From positions 1-64,000 of the forward strand of contig CAVOSE010000036.1 in NCBI GenBank assembly GCA_963698775.1: DNA of 64,000 nt, in the 5' to 3' direction. A model generated the notes under the pieces. That model was given only the letters and a program-made list of their open reading frames with translations. It was not told where the DNA came from and made no database searches. The position numbers and the translations under genes are program-made. Positions 1-8,700 of the stretch are shown here, one piece after another (the first letter of the stretch is position 1; each line of letters opens with the position of its first letter). This DNA is from Thiohalocapsa sp963698775 (GTDB taxonomy: Bacteria > Pseudomonadota > Gammaproteobacteria > Chromatiales > Chromatiaceae).

Positions 1-136
1 CGTCCTCTTCGAGGATTTCGAAAACCACCCCGGCCGGCACCGTCTGAGCATCGATCAGACGTTCGACATCGGGTTGCGCGAGGACCGTTCCAGCCAGCAG
101 CAAGAGCGCCGAAACTAAGGTGGCGAGACGTGACAT
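1..136 (-). CDS. Exported protein of unknown function, N-terminal part only
   Basis: Reading the minus strand from an ATG at 134-136 gives a clean signal peptide (MSRLATLVSALLLLAGTVLA, cleavage expected after AQ) followed by a mature start PDVERLIDAQTVPAGVVFEI. The frame stays open to the window edge, so only about 45 residues are visible. The phrase PAGVVFEI resembles periplasmic DsrE-like proteins found in sulfur oxidisers, but too little is present to assign a family. The coding strand and export signal are seen; the family is a guess. Confidence 0.6.
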   Translation of the reverse strand, partial: MSRLATLVSALLLLAGTVLAQPDVERLIDAQTVPAGVVFEILEED

Positions 137-407
137 CGTAAACTTCAAACGTAGAAAGCGGAAAGCTGCGGGGAGTTAGCGTCGATTAGCGCAAAGATCC
201 ACCAGGCAAACTCGAGCAAAGACCATACTTGCCCCATGCGGCCACCATTCCCTATCGGCCCGGACAACGCTTGCACGAAGACCCCTCGGCGCCCGCGGTA
301 TAATTGGCTCCGCTATCCTCACGGACATGCAATTCGCTCGGGTAGGCCAGCCGCGCTGGGGCTGCCGGCCAGCCGGGCACATCCATCATCGCAGCAGGTG
401 CTAAGCT

Positions 408-902
408 ATGGCTTCGACGAGAATCTTCGCAGTCGTCTCGGTTTTGCTGGGAGTTGCGGCGATTGCCCTCCCCTACTTCTTCGGGACATTGGCGGTAATG
501 GTCCTTGGCGGCGTGATGCTGGCCAGCGGCATCATCTCCCTTCTCTTCGTTCTCGACGTCCGTAGACAAGGCTTGCCCGTCAGCGTCTTCGGCCCTTGGG
601 CGCAGATAATCGCCGGCGTGGTGATCCTGATCTGGCCGGAACTGGCCTTATGGCTAGTGGCAGCGCTCTTGGGCGGTGGTCTCATCCTGAGCGGCATCAC
701 CGGCTTGACGGCGCTAAAGGATGCCGAGGTCGTCAACCCGCCACTGCTACGACAGGTCGGCCTGTGGGCGAGTATCGTACTTGGGGTGTTGCTCATCGTC
801 ATGGGAGCGCTCGGTTCGGCGATTCTGCTCGGTCTGGTTCTGGGGATCGCATTGATCGCGGCCGGAATTCAGCAGTGGCGTGAGGCAGATCTGCTGCTCT
901 AA
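408..902 (+). CDS. HdeD/DUF308-family inner-membrane protein
   Basis: A 164-residue, almost entirely hydrophobic protein with about six transmembrane segments arranged as three pairs, each carrying the G-rich pattern of HdeD proteins (GVAAIALPYF, AGVVILIWPELALW, GVLLIVMGALG). HdeD family members are inner-membrane proteins linked to acid or envelope stress in enterics; their biochemical role is not settled. Length agrees with the family (about 180). It stands alone on the plus strand with only a weak ribosome site, so the function given is family-level only. Confidence 0.85.
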   Translation: MASTRIFAVVSVLLGVAAIALPYFFGTLAVMVLGGVMLASGIISLLFVLDVRRQGLPVSVFGPWAQIIAGVVILIWPELALWLVAALLGGGLILSGITGLTALKDAEVVNPPLLRQVGLWASIVLGVLLIVMGALGSAILLGLVLGIALIAAGIQQWREADLLL

Positions 903-1062
903 GGCGATCGCCTGAAAGTCTCGTAGCAGAGGACGCAGGGTTGAGCTTGGCCTTCGAGGAGCACCGGCAGGGTCACAGCCGTGCTATGTGACTGCTGGTG
1001 CGATACAGAAGACGGGCGTCACGACAACAAGTCAGCTGCCATGAGACTTGACAGAAGTCGCC

Positions 1063-1239
1063 TCAGTCCGACCGCTGCTCCCCCGACTTTCGCAGACGGC
1101 GCGCCGGCTGGTTCTGCTTGGCCTCCGCCCGCTGCTTGCGCATGCGCTGGACGGTACGCAGTTGCCAGACGCAAAAGCCGATCGCCGAACCCCAGAACAG
1201 CAGGATCTGTAGGGACTTGAAGGTGCTGTAATCAATCAT
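1063..1239 (-). CDS. Small single-pass membrane protein (58 residues)
   Basis: The minus strand from an ATG at 1237-1239 to a TGA at 1063-1065 encodes 58 residues. Residues 8-25 (KSLQILLFWGSAIGFCVW) form one transmembrane segment, followed by a strongly basic, Gln-rich tail (QRMRKQRAEAKQNQPARRLR), so the C-terminus should face the cytoplasm. Its composition looks like a genuine small protein: clear segment boundaries, Arg/Lys-rich tail and a proper stop. I do not recognise a named family; many gammaproteobacteria carry similar unannotated one-pass proteins. Confidence 0.6.
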   Translation of the reverse strand: MIDYSTFKSLQILLFWGSAIGFCVWQLRTVQRMRKQRAEAKQNQPARRLRKSGEQRSD

Positions 1240-1412
1240 CGACTAACCTATTGGTGGTGCCGGCGGCGCCAGCGACACGGATATTATCGAGGCAATCCGC
1301 TCGGTACCAAGCGCAGAGAATTCGGGGAATCAGGGCCGTGCCCTTTCATTTTGGTGCAGGTCTAGCACATTCATGCGATCCCGATGCAGCAACGGGCAAT
1401 GGAGGGCGCTTG

Positions 1413-1781
1413 ATGACCGACGACGTACTTTTTCTGGCACGATCGGCCGCGGCCTGGAACAGCCCGGCGTTTCGCCCAACGCTCATTGAAGAGGTGCAAG
1501 CGCTCGGCCCCGAACACGCGTCTCTGCAACCGCTGCTGCAAGCGGTCCTGCTCCAGACGAGCGCAGTGGCCGACGACGCACTCGGGGTCCACCTGCTCAG
1601 CAGCCGCGAACAGGATGGCCACGTCCAGGTGCATCTGGGTGTCTTTTACGCCGGCATCATCGCCGGCTGCAGCTGCGCCGATGATCCGTCACCGGTCGAC
1701 ACCATCACGGAGCACTGCGAGTTACTGCTGGACATCGATCTCGCCACTGGCCGGGCACGGGCGACCTTATGCGACGGGTAA
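1413..1781 (+). CDS. Hypothetical cytoplasmic protein, 122 residues
   Basis: The ATG at 1413 is preceded by a purine-rich site (GGAGGG) about 7 bases upstream, so it is preferred over earlier in-frame starts. The protein is acidic, has no signal peptide or membrane segment, and has a helical N-terminal half followed by a Cys-containing, probable beta-sheet half (HVQVHLGVFYAG, CSCADD). I do not recognise the family. It is followed by a 127-base gap and a lipoprotein gene on the same strand, so it may or may not be co-transcribed with it. Confidence 0.6.
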   Translation: MTDDVLFLARSAAAWNSPAFRPTLIEEVQALGPEHASLQPLLQAVLLQTSAVADDALGVHLLSSREQDGHVQVHLGVFYAGIIAGCSCADDPSPVDTITEHCELLLDIDLATGRARATLCDG

Positions 1782-1908
1782 CACGCTCTCAGTCTTGCGT
1801 TATCCGTTGATGCTCGTCGATCGAATCACCGGGAGAGCGATCTTGATCAGCACGAATAATGATGCGCCTATCCGCAATCGCGCTTCGCGAGGATAATCGA
1901 CTTCCTCG

Positions 1909-2805
1909 ATGCAATCCTCCAACGACTACCGTCTGCCCGCCTATTTGGCCTCCCTGCTGGGCCTGGTCGTGGTCGGATGCGTCAGCCTGACTGACCATGA
2001 CCAACTGATTGCGAGTTCCGGCGATCAAATCGTGCGAACCGAGAACGCGGCGTGCGCGGACGGATGGCTGAGTTTCCCCGCTGGCCCGGCACCGGGGACT
2101 ACACTCGGACCGGCAGACTTTAGCCTGATGACCTGGAACGTCTTCAAGGGGCAGATGGCCGATTGGCCGCGGGACTACGCGCGTCTCACTAGGAATCAGG
2201 ACATCGTACTGCTGCAGGAAGCGCACCTGACGCCAACCTTTAGCGGCCTGCTCACACGCTCGGGTCACCGCTGGTACATGACCCGTGCTTTCGACTACAA
2301 CGGCGCTGAGAGTGGCGTGCTCACGGCCGGCAAGATACCTGCGTCGGGGGCTTGTCTGGCCCGACTGGCCGAGCCCTTGATACGCATTCCGAAATCCGGG
2401 CTGCTGACGCGCTTTCCTATCCAAGGATCTGGCCGGGAGTTGTGGATTGCCAATCTCCATGGAATCAACTTCGCACCCAGCGCGGGACCGCTGCGTGGCC
2501 AATTGGAAGCCTGGGCGGACGTGCTTGCGGATCACGCTGGCCCGATGGTTCTAGCTGGCGATTTCAATGACTGGAGCGAAAGCCGAAGCGAGGCGCTGAC
2601 CGCGGTGACCGAGCACCTAGGGTTGACCCCGGTGCGACTGGCGCGGGACGCTCGCAGCCGCTATTTCGGGCGCCCCGTGGATCACGTTTTCTATCGTGGG
2701 CTCGAAGTCGTCCACGCCGACAGCGTCGCGGTGACGAGCTCAGATCACAACCCGATTCGGGTGCGATTTCGCCTGCCCGAATCCCTGCTGGAGCCACGAC
2801 AATGA
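1909..2805 (+). CDS. Endonuclease/exonuclease/phosphatase (EEP) family lipoprotein
   Basis: A 298-residue protein with the metal-dependent EEP fold found in DNase I, sphingomyelinase and inositol phosphatases. Visible motifs are LMTWNVFKGQ (metal-binding Asn), LLQEAH (catalytic Glu), a central His region, VLAGDFNDW (Asp/Asn pair) and the terminal SSDHNPI (catalytic Asp-His). The N-terminus has a hydrophobic stretch ending in LVVVGC, a lipobox, so the enzyme is probably anchored in the envelope. Substrate cannot be told from sequence. The next gene starts inside its stop codon (ATGA), so the two are translationally coupled. Confidence 0.85.
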   Translation: MQSSNDYRLPAYLASLLGLVVVGCVSLTDHDQLIASSGDQIVRTENAACADGWLSFPAGPAPGTTLGPADFSLMTWNVFKGQMADWPRDYARLTRNQDIVLLQEAHLTPTFSGLLTRSGHRWYMTRAFDYNGAESGVLTAGKIPASGACLARLAEPLIRIPKSGLLTRFPIQGSGRELWIANLHGINFAPSAGPLRGQLEAWADVLADHAGPMVLAGDFNDWSESRSEALTAVTEHLGLTPVRLARDARSRYFGRPVDHVFYRGLEVVHADSVAVTSSDHNPIRVRFRLPESLLEPRQ

Positions 2806-3149
2806 GCAAGACCGCAGCGGTCCTTTGCCTGATCCTGTGGGCCATCACCCTGGCTGCCTACGCCGACACGGCGAGCGAGATCGACCATCTGCTGGATTTC
2901 ATCCAGGCCTCCGACTGCGTCTTCATCCGCAATGGCGACGAGCACGACGCCGCCGCCGCGCGAGACCATATCCAGCGCAAGTACGCGTACGCCAAACGCT
3001 GGATCGAAACCTCCGAGCAGTTCATCGAGTACACCGCCACCAAGAGCAGCACGACGGGCAAGACCTACAGCGTCATCTGCGCGGGCCGCGAGGAGCCCAG
3101 TGCCGACTGGCTGAACCGCGAACTGAGCCGATTCCGGGCATCGCCATAG
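2802..3149 (+). CDS. DUF5329-family periplasmic protein
   Basis: A 115-residue protein with a signal peptide ending near AAYA, followed by the DUF5329 signature: SEIDHLLDFIQASDCVFIRNG, then helices with KYAYAKRW and a closing Cys (VICAG) likely to pair with the first Cys. The family is of unknown function and usually periplasmic. The start overlaps the stop of the EEP lipoprotein by four bases, implying the two proteins are made together. Confidence 0.8.
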   Translation: MSKTAAVLCLILWAITLAAYADTASEIDHLLDFIQASDCVFIRNGDEHDAAAARDHIQRKYAYAKRWIETSEQFIEYTATKSSTTGKTYSVICAGREEPSADWLNRELSRFRASP

Positions 3150-3181
3150 CCGAGTTCCGTATCGAGCGCGCAACCTACATC

Positions 3182-3306
3182 CGGCAGTTGCTCCGTGCGT
3201 AGGGGCGAATTTACTCGCCCAGTCAATGCCTTCCGTGCGACTGAAGTCGCACCTACCCCAGGCGCGGAATCCGCTGATGTACTTAGATTATCGGTGCGAA
3301 CTGCCG
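3182..3306 (+). repeat. MITE-like intergenic element, copy 1
   Basis: A 125-base non-coding unit bounded by CGGCAGTT at 3182 and its complement AACTGCCG ending at 3306. Inside are two perfect 6-bp hairpins: GGGCGA..TCGCCC (about 3204-3220) and GCGACT-GA-AGTCGC (about 3237-3250). A second copy lies inverted at 21051-21180 and a diverged third at about 52830-52945. It sits right after the DUF5329 gene. Repetition, terminal inverted repeats and lack of coding suggest a non-autonomous mobile element or a large REP-type unit. Confidence 0.75.
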
Positions 3307-3415
3307 AATCTAGGCCCAAGGCTTGGGGCGCGATGATCCACACGATGATAAGGGCATGCCTCAGCGCGAGCACCCCTGCGCGCATCCGCGATGCGCGTGC
3401 TCTGGACGCCGCCGC

Positions 3416-4273
3416 TCAGGCCGCCGCCTCTTCCAGGTTCCAGATTCCTGCCGCTGCCGTGGCCCTTGCATAATCGCTGAAGTCGCGTGGCGGGCGACCG
3501 AGCGCCCGCTGCACGCCATCGGTGAGAGAGGAGTTGCGCCCGTCGAGCACGTCAGCGATCAACGTCGCAATGGGAACGGCCTCATCGCTGGGCAGCCCAT
3601 GCGCGACCAGTTCGTTGGCATAGCTTTCCGCGGTCAGAGATACGTAGTGCACCGCGCGTCCCAATGCCGTGCCCAGCTCCGCGGCCACCTGTGACAGGGT
3701 CAGCAGGCGCGGTCCGGTCAGTTCGTAGAGTTGCCCGATGTGCCGGTCGTCGGTCAAGGCGGCATAGACGACGTCGGCGATGTCGTCGGCATCGACGAAG
3801 GGCTCGGCGGTATCGCCGCCGGGCATGGCTAGCGTGCCGTAGCGCACGGCATCGGCAAAGGTCTCGCTGAAGTTCTGGTTAAAGAACGCGCAACGCACGA
3901 TGGTCCAGTCGGCGCCGGATGCCTGCAGGCGTTGCTCGGCGGCCTGCGCGCCGGCCTCCCCGCGACCGGACAGCAGCACCAGACGCCGGACGCCATTGGC
4001 GACGGCCAGCTCGGCGAAGGCGCCGACGGTCTCGGCCGCACCAGGCAGCGCGAGGTCCGGATAGAAGGTGATGTAGGCGGCATCGATACCGACGAGCGCC
4101 GGGCGCCAGGTCGTGGTGTCGTCCCAGTCGAATCGCGTTGCGGTGGAGCGCGACGCGGGCCGCACCTGCAGGCCGGACTTAGTCAGTCGATCGGTCACGC
4201 GTCGGCCGGTCTTGCCGCCGGCACCGATGACAAGGGTGGTTCCACGCTGCGCGACAGTTGCTTGAATGGGCAT
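3416..4273 (-). CDS. NmrA-like NAD(P)-binding oxidoreductase
   Basis: A 285-residue atypical short-chain dehydrogenase/reductase. The Rossmann motif is near the N-terminus (TTLVIGAGGKTGRR, GxxGxxG), followed by the D/W stretch and LVLLSGRGEAG typical of NmrA-like proteins; the classical YxxxK pair is not obvious, as is usual in this subgroup. The ATG at 4271-4273 (MPIQATVAQ) is chosen because the upstream extension looks untranslated. It is divergent from the AraC regulator at 4444, a common arrangement for a reductase controlled by its neighbour. The substrate is unknown. Confidence 0.85.
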   Translation of the reverse strand: MPIQATVAQRGTTLVIGAGGKTGRRVTDRLTKSGLQVRPASRSTATRFDWDDTTTWRPALVGIDAAYITFYPDLALPGAAETVGAFAELAVANGVRRLVLLSGRGEAGAQAAEQRLQASGADWTIVRCAFFNQNFSETFADAVRYGTLAMPGGDTAEPFVDADDIADVVYAALTDDRHIGQLYELTGPRLLTLSQVAAELGTALGRAVHYVSLTAESYANELVAHGLPSDEAVPIATLIADVLDGRNSSLTDGVQRALGRPPRDFSDYARATAAAGIWNLEEAAA

Positions 4274-4401
4274 CGGTAGTCTCCGTAAGGTCAGTGAACA
4301 CATCGTGAGTTGCGGCCGTCACCGTCGGGTGACCCGTTATGCAACAGTGTGGATTCGATCCTCCAGGCAGCCCATGGCTGGGCTGCTCAGATTCATACGC
4401 G

Positions 4402-4416
4402 ATCGTCTAAGACGAT
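4402..4416. promoter_or_regulatory. 15-bp perfect palindrome between divergent genes
   Basis: ATCGTCT-A-AGACGAT is a perfect 7-bp inverted repeat with a one-base centre. It lies 27 bases upstream of the AraC-type regulator start and about 130 bases from the divergent reductase start. Position and symmetry fit an operator in the shared promoter region, although AraC-family proteins often bind direct repeats, so the binding protein may be another one. Confidence 0.4.
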
Positions 4417-4443
4417 GGGCAGAAATCGCCTAAACTGTGGCGC

Positions 4444-5415
4444 ATGGACCCCTTTGCCGGCATGCTCGATGGCCCGCGCGCCCGTGGCGCCTTTGCACTG
4501 CGTACGCTGATGTCTCCGCCCTGGTCACTGCGCATCCTCGCGGAATCGCCGCTGACCTTGCTGGCGGTGGTATCCGGCCATGCCTGGGTGATTCCGGATC
4601 AGGGCGAGCCGGTGCGCCTCGGCGTCGGCGATGTCGCCGTCACCCGCGGCCCCGACCACTACAGCGTGGCCGACGATCCAACGAGCCCGACCACTGTCGT
4701 GATCCACCCGGGTCAGCGTTGCTGCTCACCGACCGGCGAGTCGATGACGGAGCGGATGACTCTGGGTGTGCGCACCTGGGGCAACGATCCACGGGGTTCG
4801 ACGCTGATGCTGGTGGGCGCCTACGAGTCGGTCGGCGACATCAGCGATCGGCTGCTGCGCGCGCTGCCGCCACTGCTGTGGTTGGCGAATGACCAATGGG
4901 ACTCGCCGCTGGTGGCGCTGCTCTGCGAGGAGATGGCCAAGGACCTTCCCGGCCAGGCGGCGGTGCTCGACCGACTGCTGGACTTGCTGCTGATTGCGGT
5001 GTTGCGCACCTGGTTCACGCGTCCAGAGGCGAAGACCCCGGCCTGGGTGCGGTCTCAGAGCGATCCGATCGTCGGGCAGGCGTTGCAGATGATGCACAAC
5101 GACCCCGCCCACCCATGGACCTTGGCCAGTCTCGCCAACCACGTCGGCGCGTCGCGTGCCGCGCTCGCACGGCGCTTTCACGAGGTCGTCGGCCAACCGC
5201 CAATAGCCTTTCTCACTGAGTGGCGCTTGGCGCTGGCCGCCGATCTGCTGCACGAGCCGGACGCCACCGTCGGTTCGGTGGCCGAACAGGTCGGCTACAG
5301 TACGCCGTATGCCTTCAGCACGGCCTTCAAGCGCGTGCGCGGCATCAGCCCGCGCGAACACCGCGCCCGTGCCTCGGTGCCGAACTCAGCGCCGGGGTTG
5401 GTCTTGGACAATTAA
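4444..5415 (+). CDS. AraC-family transcriptional regulator with cupin domain
   Basis: A 323-residue regulator. Residues 1-190 are a cupin-type ligand domain of the AraC_binding_2/cupin_6 kind (HAWVIPDQGEPVRLGVGDVAV; MTLGVRTWGND). Residues about 210-310 hold the two helix-turn-helix units of the AraC/XylS domain (WTLASLANHVGASRAALARRF and VGSVAEQVGYSTPYAFSTAFKR, ending GISPREHR). It is divergent from the NmrA-like reductase, so it probably controls that gene and itself; the effector is not predictable. Confidence 0.92.
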   Translation: MDPFAGMLDGPRARGAFALRTLMSPPWSLRILAESPLTLLAVVSGHAWVIPDQGEPVRLGVGDVAVTRGPDHYSVADDPTSPTTVVIHPGQRCCSPTGESMTERMTLGVRTWGNDPRGSTLMLVGAYESVGDISDRLLRALPPLLWLANDQWDSPLVALLCEEMAKDLPGQAAVLDRLLDLLLIAVLRTWFTRPEAKTPAWVRSQSDPIVGQALQMMHNDPAHPWTLASLANHVGASRAALARRFHEVVGQPPIAFLTEWRLALAADLLHEPDATVGSVAEQVGYSTPYAFSTAFKRVRGISPREHRARASVPNSAPGLVLDN

Positions 5416-5555
5416 GGCGATTGCCTAAGCGGGACGTGAGACGAATCAGGCGCCAACGCGGACCATGTGCGATCACTCAAGCATCAACGTTACGTTTAGG
5501 AAAGTGGGTTGAGGAGACGCAAGATAAATAACGATAAAGCTCCGGCCTTGGCCGT

Positions 5556-5756
5556 GACGTTGGGATTGCCGGTGGGGCGGGCAGCCCGGCGCAAGCGGCG
5601 CTCTTGCCCTTCACGTCGGGTGGTGCAGACCAGGTCTGCGACGATGACTATACCCCGGTGGGTGCGAGCAGTCCGGGTGTGATCTGGACGGCAGACGCGA
5701 ACCTGTTCAAGACCCAGTACGTCGCGGACAACACGATAGTGAGGATCTCAGTATGA
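5556..5756 (+). pseudogene. Possible coding remnant upstream of the giant gene
   Basis: The spacer 5416-5752 has no complete gene. In one frame an open stretch of about 66 residues (containing LLPFTSGGADQVCDDDYTPVG and a terminal VADNTIVRISV) ends at a TGA that overlaps the ATG of the giant gene (ATGA at 5753-5756). It lacks a start codon and upstream stops close the frame near 5530. It may be the end of a deleted or frameshifted gene that was once coupled to the giant gene. Confidence 0.35.
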
Positions 5757-8700
5757 GCGGCATCCGTCCCACGATCAGTATTCAAGGCGTGCTAGGCCTA
5801 GCGCTGCTGGGGCTACTCCTCTCACCAGCCCAGGCAGAGTTGAAGGGGGCAATTTCAGTGAGTCCCAAGGAGGCTGCATGGGGCTACCCTGTGTATTTCG
5901 ATGCCTTTGATAGCCTGTTGCCGGACGGAAAGGAGCTATCCGATTTCGACATTCTGTGGGATTTCGGTGACGGAAGAATCGGCGACCGGCGCAAAGGTGC
6001 GTCACGTCTATGAAGGGAAGGGTAAAACCGAACATGCGGTCACGCTGACCCTGACCGATCCTGAGGCCACGGAGATCTTCTCTCAAGCACAAGCGACAGT
6101 TGTAACGACGCGCCGACTGAGCGGCAAGCCCATGATGGCCCTTCTGTCGCCTGAAAAGAACGCAAGGGTAGTCGCCGATGACTATGTGCGGATCGAACTG
6201 GCTATCGATCGTGCAACCAGCGGGGCTCAAATCGATCCGGCCACCTTTGAGGTGACGCTCCAGAAAACCGACCTCGCGAGCTACTTCGACTTCATTAACG
6301 ATCCCGCTGATGATAGTCGCATTGGTGGCGCAATCGGGATCATCCCTATCGAGCTGTTCGATCTCGACCGAAAGAGACAGATTTTAAAAATTTCCATCGA
6401 GAGTGAGCCGTTCTTGCGGCGGGGGCGCAAGCATCGCGTCAAGACCCTGAGAGATCGAGAAGTTGCGCGTTTTTCGCTCGAGAGAAGCGCGCCCGTCACC
6501 GGCACCGTGGAAATACAGGCTTCCGGGACTATAGACCGCGACGCGGTGCTCAACTGCGTGCCAACCGGCTTCGGCGACCCGGACCAAGGCGATCGACGCC
6601 TTTCGTATGCGTGGCGCGTCAATGGCACCAGGCTGCCGGACGAGACCGGGTCAAGCCTCTCAGGCGCATTCGTCCGCGACGATACCGTGGTATGCGAGGT
6701 GGCAGTCAGCGACGGAACCTCCACTACCGACCCGGTCCAGTCGCCTGCCGTTGAGATTGGCAACGCGTTACCGAAGATCCACAGGGTCGAGCTGATCTGT
6801 TGGTCCGGGCCGCGACTGTCCGTCGAGCTTTAGTCTGGTTAATGTGGCAAAGTGCAGGGTAGATGCGAGCGAGATCTCCGATGCCGACAACGATTCCGTG
6901 GACCTGACCTTCAGGTGGCTGGTCAACGGCGAGGTGCAGCCAGTAGGCGGTTCGGACGACCTGGACCCAAGCTATTTCGGCCCTGGTGACACTCGTCCGT
7001 TGCGAGGTCACGCCAGACGACGGCTGGTCCGGTGCCGGGGGGTCATCGGGCGCGACTGCCTCCGCCGAGCAGCAGTCGGTCAACCTCCCCCCCAGCGGTG
7101 TCTTGACGCTGCGTGACCCGGCGCGCCCGGGGGACACGTTGACCTGTGAGGTGGACGCAACGGACGATTGCAGAATCGGCGACCCAAGCAACTTGATCTC
7201 CAGCTACAGCTGGAGCCGCAACGGCACCTCGATCCCGGATGCGACCGCCGCACAACTGAGCTTGCGATCGTTTCTCCCGGGTGACGAGGTCGCTTGTGCC
7301 GCCATGCTGGACGATGGCTTCAATACACCGGAGCATCTCGACTCCAACAGCGTTGTCCTGTCCGTGAATGGCTGGGAGCTGCGCGGCGTCTCGCAGGACG
7401 GCTTTGCCGGCTTCAGCCTCGCCGTCGCCGACGACTTGAACGCCGACGGCTATCGGGAGATCGCCGTGGGTGCCCCAATGACGGCAACCCCGATACGACG
7501 CAGGAGGGCGCGGTCCACCTGATTTACGGTCGAGCGGATGTTCTGGCGCTGGATCTCCAGGACTTGGAGCAATCCTCCGCCGGCTTCAGCCTGTTCGGCG
7601 GTTCGGGCGGCTATGATCTGCAGACCATGGCCTGCACCGAAAGCGATTTCATCGTTGAGGACTGTCCCCGGGTGACCGATGTCGGAACGCTGGATGGTCG
7701 CGTGGAAGGCCCGCGGGGTGCGGGCTTCGGCTTCGCCCTCGCCAATCCCGGAGACGTCGACAACGATGGCTGGGGCGATCTTCTCGTCACCGCACCCTAC
7801 GAATTGGTCGGCGACCTGTATCAGGGGCGCGCCCTCATGCTCTCCGGCGCGGAGCTGGCTCCGGAGGTACTGAATGACATTGGCGAGACCAGCTTCAGCT
7901 ACCCCTATGACGGCGAATGCGGTCGACGGCCGCCACCTAGATGACAGCTTCTCCGGCACGCAACGGGTGGCGGGGGTCAATGGCGACCTCGCCGGCTATA
8001 GCGTCGCCGCCCTCGGCGACTTCAATGGCGATGGCCTGGGAGACTTCGCCGTCGGCGCTCCGAATCACGGCTGGGCCGACGAGGGGTCGGTCTTCATCGT
8101 CCACGGCGGCACCGCGGCCGTCGAGGCGCCGGACGGCACCGTCCGAGCCGTCAATCAGAAAGACATCTTCACCCGAGGCTGCAATGAAGACATCGGCGCC
8201 ACCCCCGGTCCCCTCGACGGCGAGGAAGGCATGGCCGTCTTCGGGCAGGACAGGTCCGGCTCCAATGACCTCTTTTATCACTACGGCATGACCATCGGCC
8301 CTGGCGGCGACTTCGATGGCGATGGTTACGACGACCTGCTCGTCCAGGGACCGCCGATTGCGCTCACCAACACCGCAACCCTGGTCCGAGGCGGTCCGGG
8401 CCGTACCAGCATCTCGATCGAGTCTGCCTTCGACAACCCCGACCGCATGCTGCCTATCGACCTAGGTGATTTCCGGATCGTGAACCTCGGCGGCGGAAAG
8501 GTCGGTCGCGTCGGTAGGATCGGCATCGGAGCCCCCGCCGGCGGCGGCGGAGACGTCAACGGCGACGGGCTCGGTGACCTGGTGTTTCAAAGCAAGCACA
8601 CCGACAGCGGCGGCTTTATGCACATCCTGCTCGGGCGTAGGGGGGACGACGGCTACCTGGACTTGGACGAAGAGCTGCCGTTGGCTGAAGGCGGCACAAT

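Noticed and set aside
903..912. GGCGATCGCC palindrome
   Set aside because: Appears by itself here; a single GC-rich palindrome in GC-rich DNA has no meaning without enrichment.
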